From the NCBI RefSeq assembly GCF_030378065.1, contig NZ_JAUCGJ010000006.1, positions 1 through 64,000 on the forward strand: a DNA stretch of 64,000 bases. Reading direction: 5' to 3'. Positions 24,992 through 33,854 of the stretch are shown here, one piece after another. The DNA comes from Candidatus Venteria ishoeyi. GTDB taxonomy: Bacteria > Pseudomonadota > Gammaproteobacteria > Beggiatoales > Beggiatoaceae. The notes below the pieces were generated by a model that worked only from the letters and a program-made list of their open reading frames with translations, was not told the origin of the DNA and made no database searches. Made by a program: the position numbers and the translations under genes. Position 1 is the first letter of the stretch. Each line of letters begins with the position of its first letter.

Positions 24992-25016
24992 AGACGTAGC
25001 AGTGCTACATCTCTAC
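24988..25016. repeat. dispersed palindrome GTAGAGACGTAGCA, copy 1
   Basis: GTAGAGACGTAGCA is followed by a near-perfect complement ending CTCTAC. The second copy is at 26518-26547, after ubiD. The element contains the TAG stop of the CHASE2 gene and could also act as a terminator, but lacks a T-run. Confidence 0.75.
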
Positions 25017-25023
25017 AACAATA

Positions 25024-26529
25024 ATGATTAATAACACTGACAATATCGATATGATATATAAAGATTTAAGAGAATTCATAGACTTGCTGGAGCAGCGAGG
25101 TCAATTAAAACGCATTACCCAGGCGGTTGACCCGGTACTGGAAATGACTGAAATTTGTGATCGCACTTTGCGTCGCGGCGGCCCTGCTTTATTATTTGAA
25201 AACCCCAAAGGCTTTGATACGCCAGTGCTGGCAAACTTATTTGGCACCCCGGAACGGGTGGCTTTAGGCATGGGGCAGGACTCTGTACAGGCACTGCGTG
25301 AAGTGGGCAAGCTACTGGCTTTTCTGAAAGAACCCGATCCACCTAAAGGCGTGAAAGATGCCTGGGAAAAACTGCCAGTATTCAAACAAGTGTTGAATAT
25401 GCCGCCTAAAATTATCAAATCTCCACTGTGCCAAAGCCAGCAATATCATGGGGATGAGGTGGACTTAAATCAGTTACCCATTCAAACTTGCTGGCCGGGT
25501 GATGCCGGGCCGCTGCTGACCTGGGGACTGGTGATTACCAAAGGGCCACTTAAAAAACGTCAGAATCTGGGGATTTATCGCCAGCAGTTGATTGCTAAAA
25601 ATCGGCTGATTATGCGCTGGTTATCCCACCGTGGCGGGGCGCTGGATTTTAAGGAATGGCAACAGGAACACCCTGGAGAACCTTTTCCCGTGTGTGTTGC
25701 CTTAGGTGCTGATCCCGCAACAATTCTCGCCGCAGTAACGCCGATTCCCGACACCTTGTCAGAATATGCCTTTGCTGGCTTATTACGCGGTAGCCGCACA
25801 GAATTGGCGCACTGTTTAAATAGTGACTTACAAACCCCTGCCAGCGCAGAATTTGTGCTGGAAGGGTTTATTTACCCCGATGATATGGCTCCTGAAGGCC
25901 CTTTTGGCGATCACACGGGTTATTATAATGAAGTTGAATCTTTTCCGGTATTTACCGTGGAAAGCATCACCCATCGCCCCAACCCGATTTATCACAGCAC
26001 CTATACCGGACGTCCGCCGGATGAACCCGCGATTTTAGGGGTTGCACTTAACGAAGTTTTTGTGCCTATTTTACAAAAACAATTTCCTGAAATTACTGAT
26101 TTTTATTTGCCACCTGAAGGCTGTTCTTACCGGCTTGCAGTCGTCAGCATGAAAAAACAATATCCCGGCCATGCCAAACGGGTGATGCTGGGCGTCTGGT
26201 CTTTTCTACGCCAGTTTATGTATACCAAATTTGTAATTGTTACGGATGATGATGTCAATGTACGTGACTGGAATGATGTCATCTGGGCGATTACCACGCG
26301 CATGGACCCGGTTCGCGATACAGTAACCATCGACAATACACCGATTGATTATTTAGATTTTGCCTCTCCCGTATCGGGTTTAGGCAGCAAGATGGGATTG
26401 GATGCAACCAACAAGTGGCAAGGTGAAACGCAAAGGGAATGGGGAAAACCAATAGAGATGGATGCGCAGGTAAAACAGCGGGTTGATGCGTTATGGGATG
26501 AGCTGGGTATTTTTCCTGTAGAGACGTAG
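25024..26529 (+). CDS. ubiD: 4-hydroxy-3-polyprenylbenzoate decarboxylase UbiD
   Basis: UbiD uses prenylated FMN to decarboxylate the polyprenyl-hydroxybenzoate intermediate of ubiquinone synthesis. The 501-residue protein follows E. coli UbiD nearly throughout: [30 protein letters not shown], the NLGIYRQQ and RWLSHRGGA segments of the cofactor site, [11 protein letters not shown], and [15 protein letters not shown] near the end. The N-terminal nine residues before MIYKDL are not typical, so ATG 25051 is an alternative start. The C-terminal codons PVET and the TAG stop are read from a dispersed palindrome, which has replaced the original tail. Confidence 0.95.
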   Translation: MINNTDNIDMIYKDLREFIDLLEQRGQLKRITQAVDPVLEMTEICDRTLRRGGPALLFENPKGFDTPVLANLFGTPERVALGMGQDSVQALREVGKLLAFLKEPDPPKGVKDAWEKLPVFKQVLNMPPKIIKSPLCQSQQYHGDEVDLNQLPIQTCWPGDAGPLLTWGLVITKGPLKKRQNLGIYRQQLIAKNRLIMRWLSHRGGALDFKEWQQEHPGEPFPVCVALGADPATILAAVTPIPDTLSEYAFAGLLRGSRTELAHCLNSDLQTPASAEFVLEGFIYPDDMAPEGPFGDHTGYYNEVESFPVFTVESITHRPNPIYHSTYTGRPPDEPAILGVALNEVFVPILQKQFPEITDFYLPPEGCSYRLAVVSMKKQYPGHAKRVMLGVWSFLRQFMYTKFVIVTDDDVNVRDWNDVIWAITTRMDPVRDTVTIDNTPIDYLDFASPVSGLGSKMGLDATNKWQGETQREWGKPIEMDAQVKQRVDALWDELGIFPVET

Positions 26530-26547
26530 CACTTGCTACGTCTCTAC
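26518..26547. repeat. dispersed palindrome GTAGAGACGTAGCA, copy 2
   Basis: A perfect inverted repeat of 14 bases, GTAGAGACGTAGCA and TGCTACGTCTCTAC with a CT spacer. It begins inside the last codons of ubiD and supplies its stop. Same family as 24988-25016. It lies between the convergent ubiD and the minus-strand Gly/Tyr-rich gene and may also end transcription. Confidence 0.8.
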
Positions 26548-26566
26548 CACCAGGAGCCTGATAGCC

Positions 26567-26881
26567 CTATTTAGGCAATGGCAGCGGTGGCGGCGTATTG
26601 TTATTCTGTTGCGGCAGATAACCATAAGGATACGCACCAGGATAACCATAAGGCGCACCATAACCACCATAACCACCATAAGGGCCGTGACCATGGGGGC
26701 CATAACCGTAAGGTCCATAGCGATCATAACGATCATAGCGGTCATAATAATAATCTCGATCATTATTATTATTATTACCCATCCATTTAGAAGGATTCAT
26801 CATTCCAAAAAAACTCCATGCTGTATGGCTGTAAGCCAAGGCCAGCAAGCCCATGCAAGCGAACAATAATTTTTTTGTCAT
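26567..26881 (-). CDS. secreted Gly/Tyr-rich protein, sulfur globule protein-like
   Basis: The 104-residue precursor has a signal peptide (about 1-23, ending AWS), a mature start FFGMMNPSKWMG, a run of Asn, a DRYDRYDRYG stretch, then Gly/Tyr/Pro repeats such as GPYGGYGGYGAPYGYPG and a Pro-rich tail. This composition matches sulfur globule envelope proteins of purple and colourless sulfur bacteria, which coat periplasmic sulfur deposits; identity cannot be proved by composition alone. GGAGA lies a few bases before the ATG. It stands alone. If correct, it indicates a sulfur-storing host. A generic structural or adhesive Gly/Tyr protein is the alternative. Confidence 0.55.
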   Translation of the reverse strand: MTKKLLFACMGLLALAYSHTAWSFFGMMNPSKWMGNNNNNDRDYYYDRYDRYDRYGPYGYGPHGHGPYGGYGGYGAPYGYPGAYPYGYLPQQNNNTPPPLPLPK

Positions 26882-26927
26882 ATCATATCTCCATAATTTA
26901 CCAATCAGATAGTATCTATTTTAACGC

Positions 26928-27635
26928 CTATGATTCATCATAACAATATAAATGCGAAGAGGTGCCTTCAGTACTGACGTAAGTCACCAAACACGCTTTT
27001 TTAGCTACGACATCATGAACTTTACGTACAATCAGATCTTCTTGTTGCAGGTGTTCCGACTGATATAAGCCGCCTTTGGTACCAATCGGTGAGTCATAAC
27101 ACAATACCGCAGGTGAAGTGCCTTTAGTGACAACATAAGCCACAATGCAGGTTTTCATAGCGGCACCATCAACAATACGGCGCACATCCAGATCACCTTC
27201 ACGCAAATGACCTTCTTCTATCATGCGTCCTTTAGCAGGCGGTGCTGCTGGTTGCCCTGTAGAATAACAATCAACTGCCGGGGAAGTCCCTGGGGTGCTG
27301 ATATAAGCAACCAGACAGGCCACATTATTTTTAGAATCTTCCAGCTTACGAATAACCAGTTCATTGGTTTTAATATGCCCCACTTGACTGAGTCTCGCGC
27401 CAAAACCGGAAACGGCTGGATAACATTTAATGACAGAACTGGTACCTCCTGTACTGATATAAAAAGCCAAACAGGTCTGTTTGCTGTTTAAATCAGTGAT
27501 ATTGCGCACAATCAAATCCCCTTCGCGCATTTCTCCCGTCTGTACCAACAGGGATGAGGTATAATCGGTGGCCAAAGAAGACAGGGGAAGACCCAACAGG
27601 GATAGGCTTAATAATAAAGCAGGCAATCTAGTCAT
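26928..27635 (-). CDS. secreted protein with four Cys-containing repeats
   Basis: I do not recognise the family. The 235-residue precursor has a signal peptide (about 1-23, ending SLA-T) and four consecutive repeats of about 45-55 residues. Each follows the pattern: His/Glu, acidic, L-I/V-V-R, then K-x-C-L/I-V-x-Y-I/V-S/V-T-x-G-T-S, then C-Y. Each repeat thus carries two Cys, one in the ACL/TCI position and one before Tyr, well placed for an internal disulfide. A Pro/Ala-rich linker sits between repeats two and three. ATG 27635 is chosen because GGAG precedes it by about eight bases; the frame is open further upstream. Confidence 0.7.
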   Translation of the reverse strand: MTRLPALLLSLSLLGLPLSSLATDYTSSLLVQTGEMREGDLIVRNITDLNSKQTCLAFYISTGGTSSVIKCYPAVSGFGARLSQVGHIKTNELVIRKLEDSKNNVACLVAYISTPGTSPAVDCYSTGQPAAPPAKGRMIEEGHLREGDLDVRRIVDGAAMKTCIVAYVVTKGTSPAVLCYDSPIGTKGGLYQSEHLQQEDLIVRKVHDVVAKKACLVTYVSTEGTSSHLYCYDES

Positions 27636-27824
27636 AACAGTGTCTCCAATTTTTATGAAATCGATTATATTGCCCACTTCCACTGATGAAATCAAGCTGC
27701 ATATTGATGCCGGTTCAGCACCGCAGGGAATGCCGACTGACATTGCCTTCAGAAAAGTTCAGCAAAATATTCACAAAACAAGAAAGAAAAACAAAAACTC
27801 AGTGAAATCGACCTTCAGTTCCAG

Positions 27825-27933
27825 GAGTCTGTCCGAGAACTCGGTTTTTCAAAAAAACTGGATTTTTAAGCCATTGATAAATAAGGGGTTAAATTTAGCA
27901 AAATCATTGATTTTGCTATTCTCGGACAGCCTC
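27825..27933. mobile_element. MITE-like element, family B, second copy
   Basis: Ends GAGTCTGTCCGAGAAC and TTCTCGGACAGCCTC are inverted repeats. Flanks are CCAG on the left (one change from CTAG) and CTAG on the right (27934-27937). Read in reverse, its interior matches the element at 14503-14610. It has no coding capacity. Confidence 0.75.
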
Positions 27934-27937
27934 CTAG

Positions 27938-28096
27938 GAGGTTGTCCGAGAACAGAGGCCGTAGCGAGGGAAAGCTGGTTTGAGGCAGATTTTTTCATTA
28001 TTTGAGGCGAATATTGGGTATATTTAACGAAAATAAGGGAGAAACCTGACCAAATCCAGCTTTTCCGCAGTAGGTCTTGTGTTCTCAGACAGCCTC
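27938..28096. mobile_element. MITE-like element with family B ends, different interior
   Basis: It starts GAGGTTGTCCGAGAAC immediately after the shared CTAG and ends GTTCTCAGACAGCCTC before CTAG at 28097-28100. The ends match family B but the 130-base interior does not, so the same transposase could mobilise both. The remaining gap up to pssA at 28184 shows no gene. Confidence 0.7.
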
Positions 28097-28183
28097 CTAG
28101 CTGCAATGCCTTACTCCTTATTCCATTTTTACTCCTAATGCAGATTATTTGCTAAACTATAACAAAGCCATTCTGGAATCATC

Positions 28184-28969
28184 ATGACTGAAGAAACTGA
28201 AGAACACGAAGAAGAATCTGAATCAGAACATTCGCCCAAGCGGCGCGGCATTTATTTATTACCAAATTTATTCACCACAGCCGCTTTATTTTCGGGTTTT
28301 TATGCCATCGTTGGTGCGATGCAGCAAAAATTTGAAATTGCGGCGGTTGCCGTATTTATCGCCATGGTTCTGGATGCCATGGATGGGCGTATTGCGCGTT
28401 TAACCAATACCCAAAGTGCTTTTGGCGCAGAATATGACAGCTTGTCTGACTTGGTGTCTTTTGGGCTGGCACCGGCTTTATTGATGTATCAGTGGAGTTT
28501 ATTCAGTTTGGGTAAAGCCGGTTGGCTGGCGGCGTTTATTTATACGGCGGCGGCTGCCCTGCGTCTGGCACGTTTTAACACACAACTGGACACCATGGAT
28601 AAGGCACATTTCCAGGGCTTGCCAAGCCCTGCTTCCGCAGCGGTTATGGTAGGGCTTATCTGGGTCTGCGTATTATATGAAATCAATGGCGCTGCACTAA
28701 ATTTTCTGGCCTTTTTTATTACTATTGCCACCGGTTTGTTAATGGTGAGTAATGTGCGTTATCGTAGTTTCAAAGATTTGGATCTTAAAGGCAAGGTGCC
28801 TTTTGTACGCATTTTGGCTGTAGTTTTGATTTTTGTTTTGATTTCAATCGATCCCGCACAGATGTTATTTTTTTCTTTTCTGATTTATGCACTATCCGGC
28901 CCATTGCTTACCTTGTGGGATTTACGTAAAAAGCACGCACACAAACAGCATAAAAATCATGAAACCTGA
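28184..28969 (+). CDS. pssA: CDP-diacylglycerol-serine O-phosphatidyltransferase
   Basis: PssA makes phosphatidylserine from CDP-diacylglycerol and serine, the first step to phosphatidylethanolamine. The 261-residue integral membrane protein has the CDP-alcohol phosphotransferase motif: Asp64, Asp67-Gly68, Ala71-Arg72, Gly81, Asp85 and Asp89 in LDAMDGRIAR to EYDSLSD. About seven hydrophobic helices follow. The N-terminus is a strongly acidic Glu/Ser tail of about 17 residues and the C-terminus is basic with several His. The type with this motif differs from the peripheral PssA of E. coli. It overlaps the following yqcC-family gene. Confidence 0.92.
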   Translation: MTEETEEHEEESESEHSPKRRGIYLLPNLFTTAALFSGFYAIVGAMQQKFEIAAVAVFIAMVLDAMDGRIARLTNTQSAFGAEYDSLSDLVSFGLAPALLMYQWSLFSLGKAGWLAAFIYTAAAALRLARFNTQLDTMDKAHFQGLPSPASAAVMVGLIWVCVLYEINGAALNFLAFFITIATGLLMVSNVRYRSFKDLDLKGKVPFVRILAVVLIFVLISIDPAQMLFFSFLIYALSGPLLTLWDLRKKHAHKQHKNHET

Positions 28970-29306
28970 TAATATAACCGTTATTGAGACAATGGATGTC
29001 GCTGATTTAATATTAGCCATTGAAGCGGAATTGCGTATACTGGATATCTGGGACAAACAGCAGCCCGCTCCGGCAGCACTGCAAAGTACAACGCCATTTT
29101 GTTATGATACGTTATACCTGCACCAGTGGTTGCAATGGATTTTTATTCCCGGGATTAAAAATCTGTTGGAAAATAATGCGGCCTTACCTGCAAACTGTGC
29201 CATCGCCCCTTTAGCCGAAGAAGTGTTTCCTAAGCAAATTCAAGGCGACTGTACTCACTTATTACACTTATTACAACGTTTTGATGTCGTTTGTCATAGC
29301 AAATAA
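28959..29306 (+). CDS. YqcC family protein (DUF446)
   Basis: The 115-residue soluble protein matches the YqcC pattern: an N-terminal helix with IEAELRILDIW, then the TTPFCYDTLYLHQWLQWIFIPGIKNLLEN block (given here as its family landmark, residues about 44-72) and PANCAIAPLAEE. The function of the family is unknown; it forms an all-helical fold. ATG 28959 lies eleven bases inside the end of pssA, implying coupled translation. Longer upstream starts in the same frame would lie within pssA and are unlikely. Confidence 0.8.
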   Translation: MKPDNITVIETMDVADLILAIEAELRILDIWDKQQPAPAALQSTTPFCYDTLYLHQWLQWIFIPGIKNLLENNAALPANCAIAPLAEEVFPKQIQGDCTHLLHLLQRFDVVCHSK

Positions 29307-29377
29307 TTTGGGAAAAATCATATAAAAATGCCCTACAATAAACGAAAAATTTTAAAATCCAATTATTTTTTCCATTC

Positions 29378-31753
29378 ATGTTTCAGTTATTAAGAACGCT
29401 TACAACCCAGTCACAATATTTATTGTTGACCTTACTGAGTGGATTCAGTGCCGCTGTATTTGTGAGTATTTTTTTGGTCCAGGAACATTTTCAGCATCAG
29501 CATCAGGTACATCTTGAAAGTATTCAGACCTTGGCTGCATTGACCATTGAGCAACTGCACCTGCCTTTGCAAGCACAACAGGCAAAGCAGGTGTTGCAAG
29601 GCTTAAAGACCCAACCAAGTATCACTCAGGCACAAATCTATGACACCCAGGGTCAGTTAATTTCAGCTTATACCGCCACTGTGGGTACTTCCTTCCCTGA
29701 TTTGAGCATATCTGTTGCGAACAACAGCTTGATAAACTGGAAAGAACAATCTAATTTTATCACCCTAACCGTGCCTGTTTATGGCAAGCAAACCAACCCC
29801 CAAGCCTGGCTGCAACTACAATTAGACTTATCAAGTCTAAAGCAAGGCACGCTTGCTTATTTAGGTTTTGTCAGCTTGATCTTGCTGGCAGCTTTGATTT
29901 TTCCATTGTTAATTAATCGCCTGCTGTGTCGACGCTTAAATACACCTTTATTAAATCTGAATCAGGAACTACAGAAAATTCTATTGGAAAAAAACTATAA
30001 TTTGCGTATTCCCGTTGCCGATGAGATTGCAGGTACTACGACGGTAGTAAATGAAGTTGACCAATTAGTTTTTGCCTGTAATCAACTGCTGGATAAAATA
30101 CAAAAAACAGAAATCCATGTAAATCAGGCTTTATCTGAGGCTTCACTTGCAGCTAAAACCAAATCCCGTTTTTTATCCACCATGAGCCATGAAATCCGCA
30201 CACCAATAAACGGGGTGCTGGGTATGACGGAACTTTTGCTGGAAACTTCGCTGAATAAACAGCAAAAACAACTGGCTAAAACGGTACAACAATCCGGGCA
30301 AAGCCTGCTGAGCATTCTCGATAATATTCTCGACCTTGCCCGCCTGGAGGCAGGGCGTCTGGAATTAAATATTACAGAATTTAAGCTGGATGACTTGACC
30401 GCCAGTATTGCGGAACTTCATGCCACCACGGCTCAGCAAAAAGGGCTGGGGTTTTATATTTTACTGGCAGATAATCTGCCGGAAGTCTTGTTGGGTGATA
30501 TTGCGCGCCTGCGCCAAATCCTGTCACATCTCATCAGTAATGCCATTAAATTTACCGATGCCGGTTTTATTTTCATCCGCGTTAACTTATTTAAAGAAGA
30601 AAAAGAGCGAATGCTGGTTGCTTTTGAAATTGAAGACAGCGGTATCGGCATCAGCACCCACGCCTTAAAGGAATTATTTCAGGCTTTCAGCCAGGGGGAT
30701 TCTTCGTTTAACCGCAAATATGGCGGCACGGGACTGGGGCTGGCTTTGAGTCGGCAACTGGCTGAAAAAATGGATGGTAAAATTGGTGCGCAAAGCAATT
30801 ATCAACAACATAAAGGCACCACATTCTGGTTTACGGCATGGCTGGGTAAACATCCCTCACGCTCAGTACCCCCTTACCAGGAACACCTCACCCTGGCTTA
30901 CAAACGTATTTTGTTAGTCGATACAGATCGTTATCAACAACAGGTATTACAACAATATCTGACTTGTTGGGACATGGCGGTTGATATTGCTGAAAGCAAT
31001 GAGCAGGCTTTAGAAAAACTGCAACAGGCTTCAGACAAAACGACATACGATGTTTTATTATTACAGCATCAAGCTGAAGACGGTGAACTAAACCCCTTAG
31101 TGCAGAATATTCGGAAAAAAATGGAATGGGCTTCATTAAAAATTATACTGCTGTTGGAAGCAGGGCAGCTATTGCCACCTTCTGGTTTTAAGGCGGTACA
31201 GGGTTGGTTGCATCGCCCTATACAGCGTCAAGCATTTTATCGTTGCTTATGCCATGTACTGGAAGAAGGGGAAGGACAGGATGAGGATACGGAATTTGCA
31301 CATTTAAGCCTGAAAAATATTAAACTGTTTCAAGCCAATGTCCTGCTGGCAGAAGATAATCCTGTCAACCAGCGGGTGACAACCATTATGCTTAATGCCC
31401 TGGGGTGTGAGGTTGATATCGTTCATAATGGCCTGGAAGCCATAGAAACCCTGGAAAAACGTATGACTATCGGGCAAGTGCCCTATGATCTGGTATTTAT
31501 GGACTGCCAAATGCCAGAAGTTGATGGCCTGGAAGCAACGCGTCGTATCCGTATCTGGCAAAAAGCCTTAGGGAAAAAAGTTAAAATACCCATTATTGCA
31601 TTAACAGCACACGCCATGAATGGTGATCGGGAACAATGTCTGGCGGTGGGTATGGATGATTATTTAAGTAAACCTTTTACCAAAAAAGCACTTTACCAGA
31701 TTTTAAAAAAATGGCTGAAACCAGCAACAGGTATAAATCATGATGGAGAATAA
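29378..31753 (+). CDS. hybrid sensor histidine kinase (BarA-like)
   Basis: The 791-residue protein has two membrane helices (about 13-36 and 163-183) flanking a periplasmic sensor, a HAMP region, a HisKA domain with phospho-acceptor His271 in MSHEIRTPIN, and an ATPase domain with N (HLISNAIKF), G1 (DSGIGI) and G2 (GGTGLGLAL) boxes. Two receiver domains follow. The first (about 508-620) has lost its phospho-Asp: the usual position reads VLLLQHQ. The second is intact with Asp709 in VFMDCQMPEVDG and Lys in SKPF. The output partner is unknown. The next kinase gene overlaps its end, so both probably act in one pathway. Confidence 0.9.
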   Translation: MFQLLRTLTTQSQYLLLTLLSGFSAAVFVSIFLVQEHFQHQHQVHLESIQTLAALTIEQLHLPLQAQQAKQVLQGLKTQPSITQAQIYDTQGQLISAYTATVGTSFPDLSISVANNSLINWKEQSNFITLTVPVYGKQTNPQAWLQLQLDLSSLKQGTLAYLGFVSLILLAALIFPLLINRLLCRRLNTPLLNLNQELQKILLEKNYNLRIPVADEIAGTTTVVNEVDQLVFACNQLLDKIQKTEIHVNQALSEASLAAKTKSRFLSTMSHEIRTPINGVLGMTELLLETSLNKQQKQLAKTVQQSGQSLLSILDNILDLARLEAGRLELNITEFKLDDLTASIAELHATTAQQKGLGFYILLADNLPEVLLGDIARLRQILSHLISNAIKFTDAGFIFIRVNLFKEEKERMLVAFEIEDSGIGISTHALKELFQAFSQGDSSFNRKYGGTGLGLALSRQLAEKMDGKIGAQSNYQQHKGTTFWFTAWLGKHPSRSVPPYQEHLTLAYKRILLVDTDRYQQQVLQQYLTCWDMAVDIAESNEQALEKLQQASDKTTYDVLLLQHQAEDGELNPLVQNIRKKMEWASLKIILLLEAGQLLPPSGFKAVQGWLHRPIQRQAFYRCLCHVLEEGEGQDEDTEFAHLSLKNIKLFQANVLLAEDNPVNQRVTTIMLNALGCEVDIVHNGLEAIETLEKRMTIGQVPYDLVFMDCQMPEVDGLEATRRIRIWQKALGKKVKIPIIALTAHAMNGDREQCLAVGMDDYLSKPFTKKALYQILKKWLKPATGINHDGE

Positions 31754-33338
31754 ACAATATTGCGTTTTAATTGTGGATGATGACGCAACCATGCGCCTGT
31801 TGATGTCTCATACATTGAAAAAAGCTGATTTTCAGGTAGAACAGGTCGAAAATGGCCCATCTGCATTAGAATTTTTTAAACGCCAAATCCCGGACATTAT
31901 TCTGCTGGATGTGATGATGCCGGAAATGGATGGTTTTACCGTCTGTCAGACGATTCGCGGTTTACCGGGCGGTGAGCATATTCCCATTTTATTAGTCACC
32001 GGCCTGGATGATATTGACTCCATTAACCAAGCCTATGAAGCGGGTGCGACTGACTTTATTACCAAGCCCATTACTTTCCCACTGTTGCCACACCGCGTGC
32101 GTTATGTCTTACGTGCCAGTCAGGCCATTGAAAATATCGGTAAAAGTGAAGCCAGATTGGCTCATGCGCAAGCCATTGCGCATATGGGAAACTGGGAATG
32201 GGTACCCAGCAAAGAAAAAATGCATTGGTCTGATGAAATTTACCGTATTTTTGCACTGGATAAAATAACACAACATGCGAGTGCAGATACCTATTATACC
32301 TTGGTGCATCCTGAAGATTTGGAAGAGGTGAAACAAACGATTGAAGGCGCCTTAAAAAATCGGGCCTGCTTTAATATGGATCACCGTATTATTTTAGGTG
32401 ATGAACAGATACGCAGTGTGCATATACAGGGTGAGTTCGGCATGGTAGACGGGCAACCGTGGCTCAACGGCACATTACAGGATGTCACTGAACGCAAACG
32501 CACAGAAAATGAATTGCAGCTTTATCGCCAGCATCTGGAAGAACTGGTTGAGCAACGCACGGCTGAACTGACCGAAACCAATGTTCAGTTAGTGGAAGCA
32601 AACAAAGAAGCAGAACAGGCAAACGCCTTAAAAGACAAGTTTGTATCACTGGTTGCACATGATTTACGCTCACCGTTGGCAGGTATTTTATCAGCGTTGG
32701 AATACATTCATACTGATGAAGAAACCCCCTTAAACCAGGAACACCAGAAAATTGTCGGGCGTTTGCTGGAAATTGGCAAATCACTGGTGCAGATGATTGG
32801 CGACGTGCTGAATATTGGTCGTCTGAAAAGTGGCAAAATGAGCATACAACGTGAATATATCAATTTAAACGATTGTATTGAGCAGGTGATTGCTAATCTC
32901 AGCTATTTAGCCCAACAAAAAGGGGTCAACTTACATAATAAAGTCCCTACAGACTGGTTTCTCTGCGTTGATTCCACTTTATATGGCGAGGTAGTACAGA
33001 ACCTGACTTCAAATGGCATTAAATTTTGTAATAAAGGTGAAGAAATTCATTTTTTCTGCCCGGAAAAGTATCCGCGCACCCTGGCTGTGCAGGATAACGG
33101 CATGGGTATTGAACCTGAAAAAATACAAAAATTATTTAATATTGAAGAAAAAACAAGCACGCCAGGGACAGCAGGAGAGCAGGGCACTGGTTTTGGTTTA
33201 CCATTCAGTCAGGATATTATCCAGGCACATGGTGGAAAACTGTGGGTTGAATCCATAAAAGGAGAAGGTTCAACTTTTTATATCCAACTTCCTGAAGAAA
33301 GTCATCAGGAACACAACTGTGTATCCACAGAACAATAA
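31740..33338 (+). CDS. response regulator - PAS - histidine kinase
   Basis: The 532-residue cytoplasmic protein has an N-terminal receiver (about 7-125, phospho-Asp57 in ILLDVMMPEMDG, Lys in TKPI), a PAS domain (about 140-260), a coiled linker, a HisKA domain with His307 in VAHDLRSPLAG, and an ATPase domain ending GTGFGLPFSQDII. It overlaps the upstream hybrid kinase by 14 bases (or 11 from the second ATG). A plausible flow is from the membrane kinase to this receiver-kinase, then to an unseen regulator. There is no DNA-binding domain. Confidence 0.9.
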   Translation: MMENKQYCVLIVDDDATMRLLMSHTLKKADFQVEQVENGPSALEFFKRQIPDIILLDVMMPEMDGFTVCQTIRGLPGGEHIPILLVTGLDDIDSINQAYEAGATDFITKPITFPLLPHRVRYVLRASQAIENIGKSEARLAHAQAIAHMGNWEWVPSKEKMHWSDEIYRIFALDKITQHASADTYYTLVHPEDLEEVKQTIEGALKNRACFNMDHRIILGDEQIRSVHIQGEFGMVDGQPWLNGTLQDVTERKRTENELQLYRQHLEELVEQRTAELTETNVQLVEANKEAEQANALKDKFVSLVAHDLRSPLAGILSALEYIHTDEETPLNQEHQKIVGRLLEIGKSLVQMIGDVLNIGRLKSGKMSIQREYINLNDCIEQVIANLSYLAQQKGVNLHNKVPTDWFLCVDSTLYGEVVQNLTSNGIKFCNKGEEIHFFCPEKYPRTLAVQDNGMGIEPEKIQKLFNIEEKTSTPGTAGEQGTGFGLPFSQDIIQAHGGKLWVESIKGEGSTFYIQLPEESHQEHNCVSTEQ

Positions 33339-33343
33339 AACCC

Positions 33344-33823
33344 ATGAAAAAAAATCTCACATTCGTAGCTGGCAGTCTCCTTGGAGGGCTGATACTTGTC
33401 GCCTGTCAGCCTGACGCGATTAAAAACCCAAAATCCGGTTTATCCACGCAACAAAGCATGGCAGCGCAGCAAGCGACTGTCAGTGGACAATTAAATCATG
33501 CTGAAGTATTAGCACTTTTTAATGACCGCAGCGTAGAAGGCCGCAACCTGATTAAACAGTTCACCTTTAAAGCCTGGTATACCGATGACGGTCTGGTGCG
33601 ACAGCGCGTCACAAAAGGAGGAGAGAGTGTACGTCTGCACGGATGGTGGCATATTGATGAACAAGGCAGGCACTGCCTCAAGTGGTCAGGTCGTGATGAA
33701 CATTGCCGTATCATTATTCAGGAAGATGACATGTATAAAAAAATATATTCTTCTCCCAATGGTGAACAAACCACCATTTCTGAATTTTGGAAATTTGCAG
33801 ATGGGAATTTCTATGGCTTGTAA
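33344..33823 (+). CDS. predicted lipoprotein of unknown function
   Basis: The 159-residue precursor has a lipoprotein signal with LILVAC (acylated Cys near 21). The mature part contains LFNDRSVEGRN near 58-68 and a beta-rich second half with two Cys residues (RHCLKW and EHCRI). This resembles small periplasmic proteins of the DUF995-like or MORN-like kind, but I do not claim a family. It starts five bases after the histidine-kinase stop and precedes rimO, so it may be an accessory of the kinase pathway. Confidence 0.7.
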   Translation: MKKNLTFVAGSLLGGLILVACQPDAIKNPKSGLSTQQSMAAQQATVSGQLNHAEVLALFNDRSVEGRNLIKQFTFKAWYTDDGLVRQRVTKGGESVRLHGWWHIDEQGRHCLKWSGRDEHCRIIIQEDDMYKKIYSSPNGEQTTISEFWKFADGNFYGL

Positions 33824-33854
33824 CAAACTGATATGAAGTAAGGTAGATATATTA

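Noticed and set aside
27849-28106. Minus-strand frame of 85 codons
   Set aside because: It covers two MITEs including their ends, so it is repeat sequence, not a gene.
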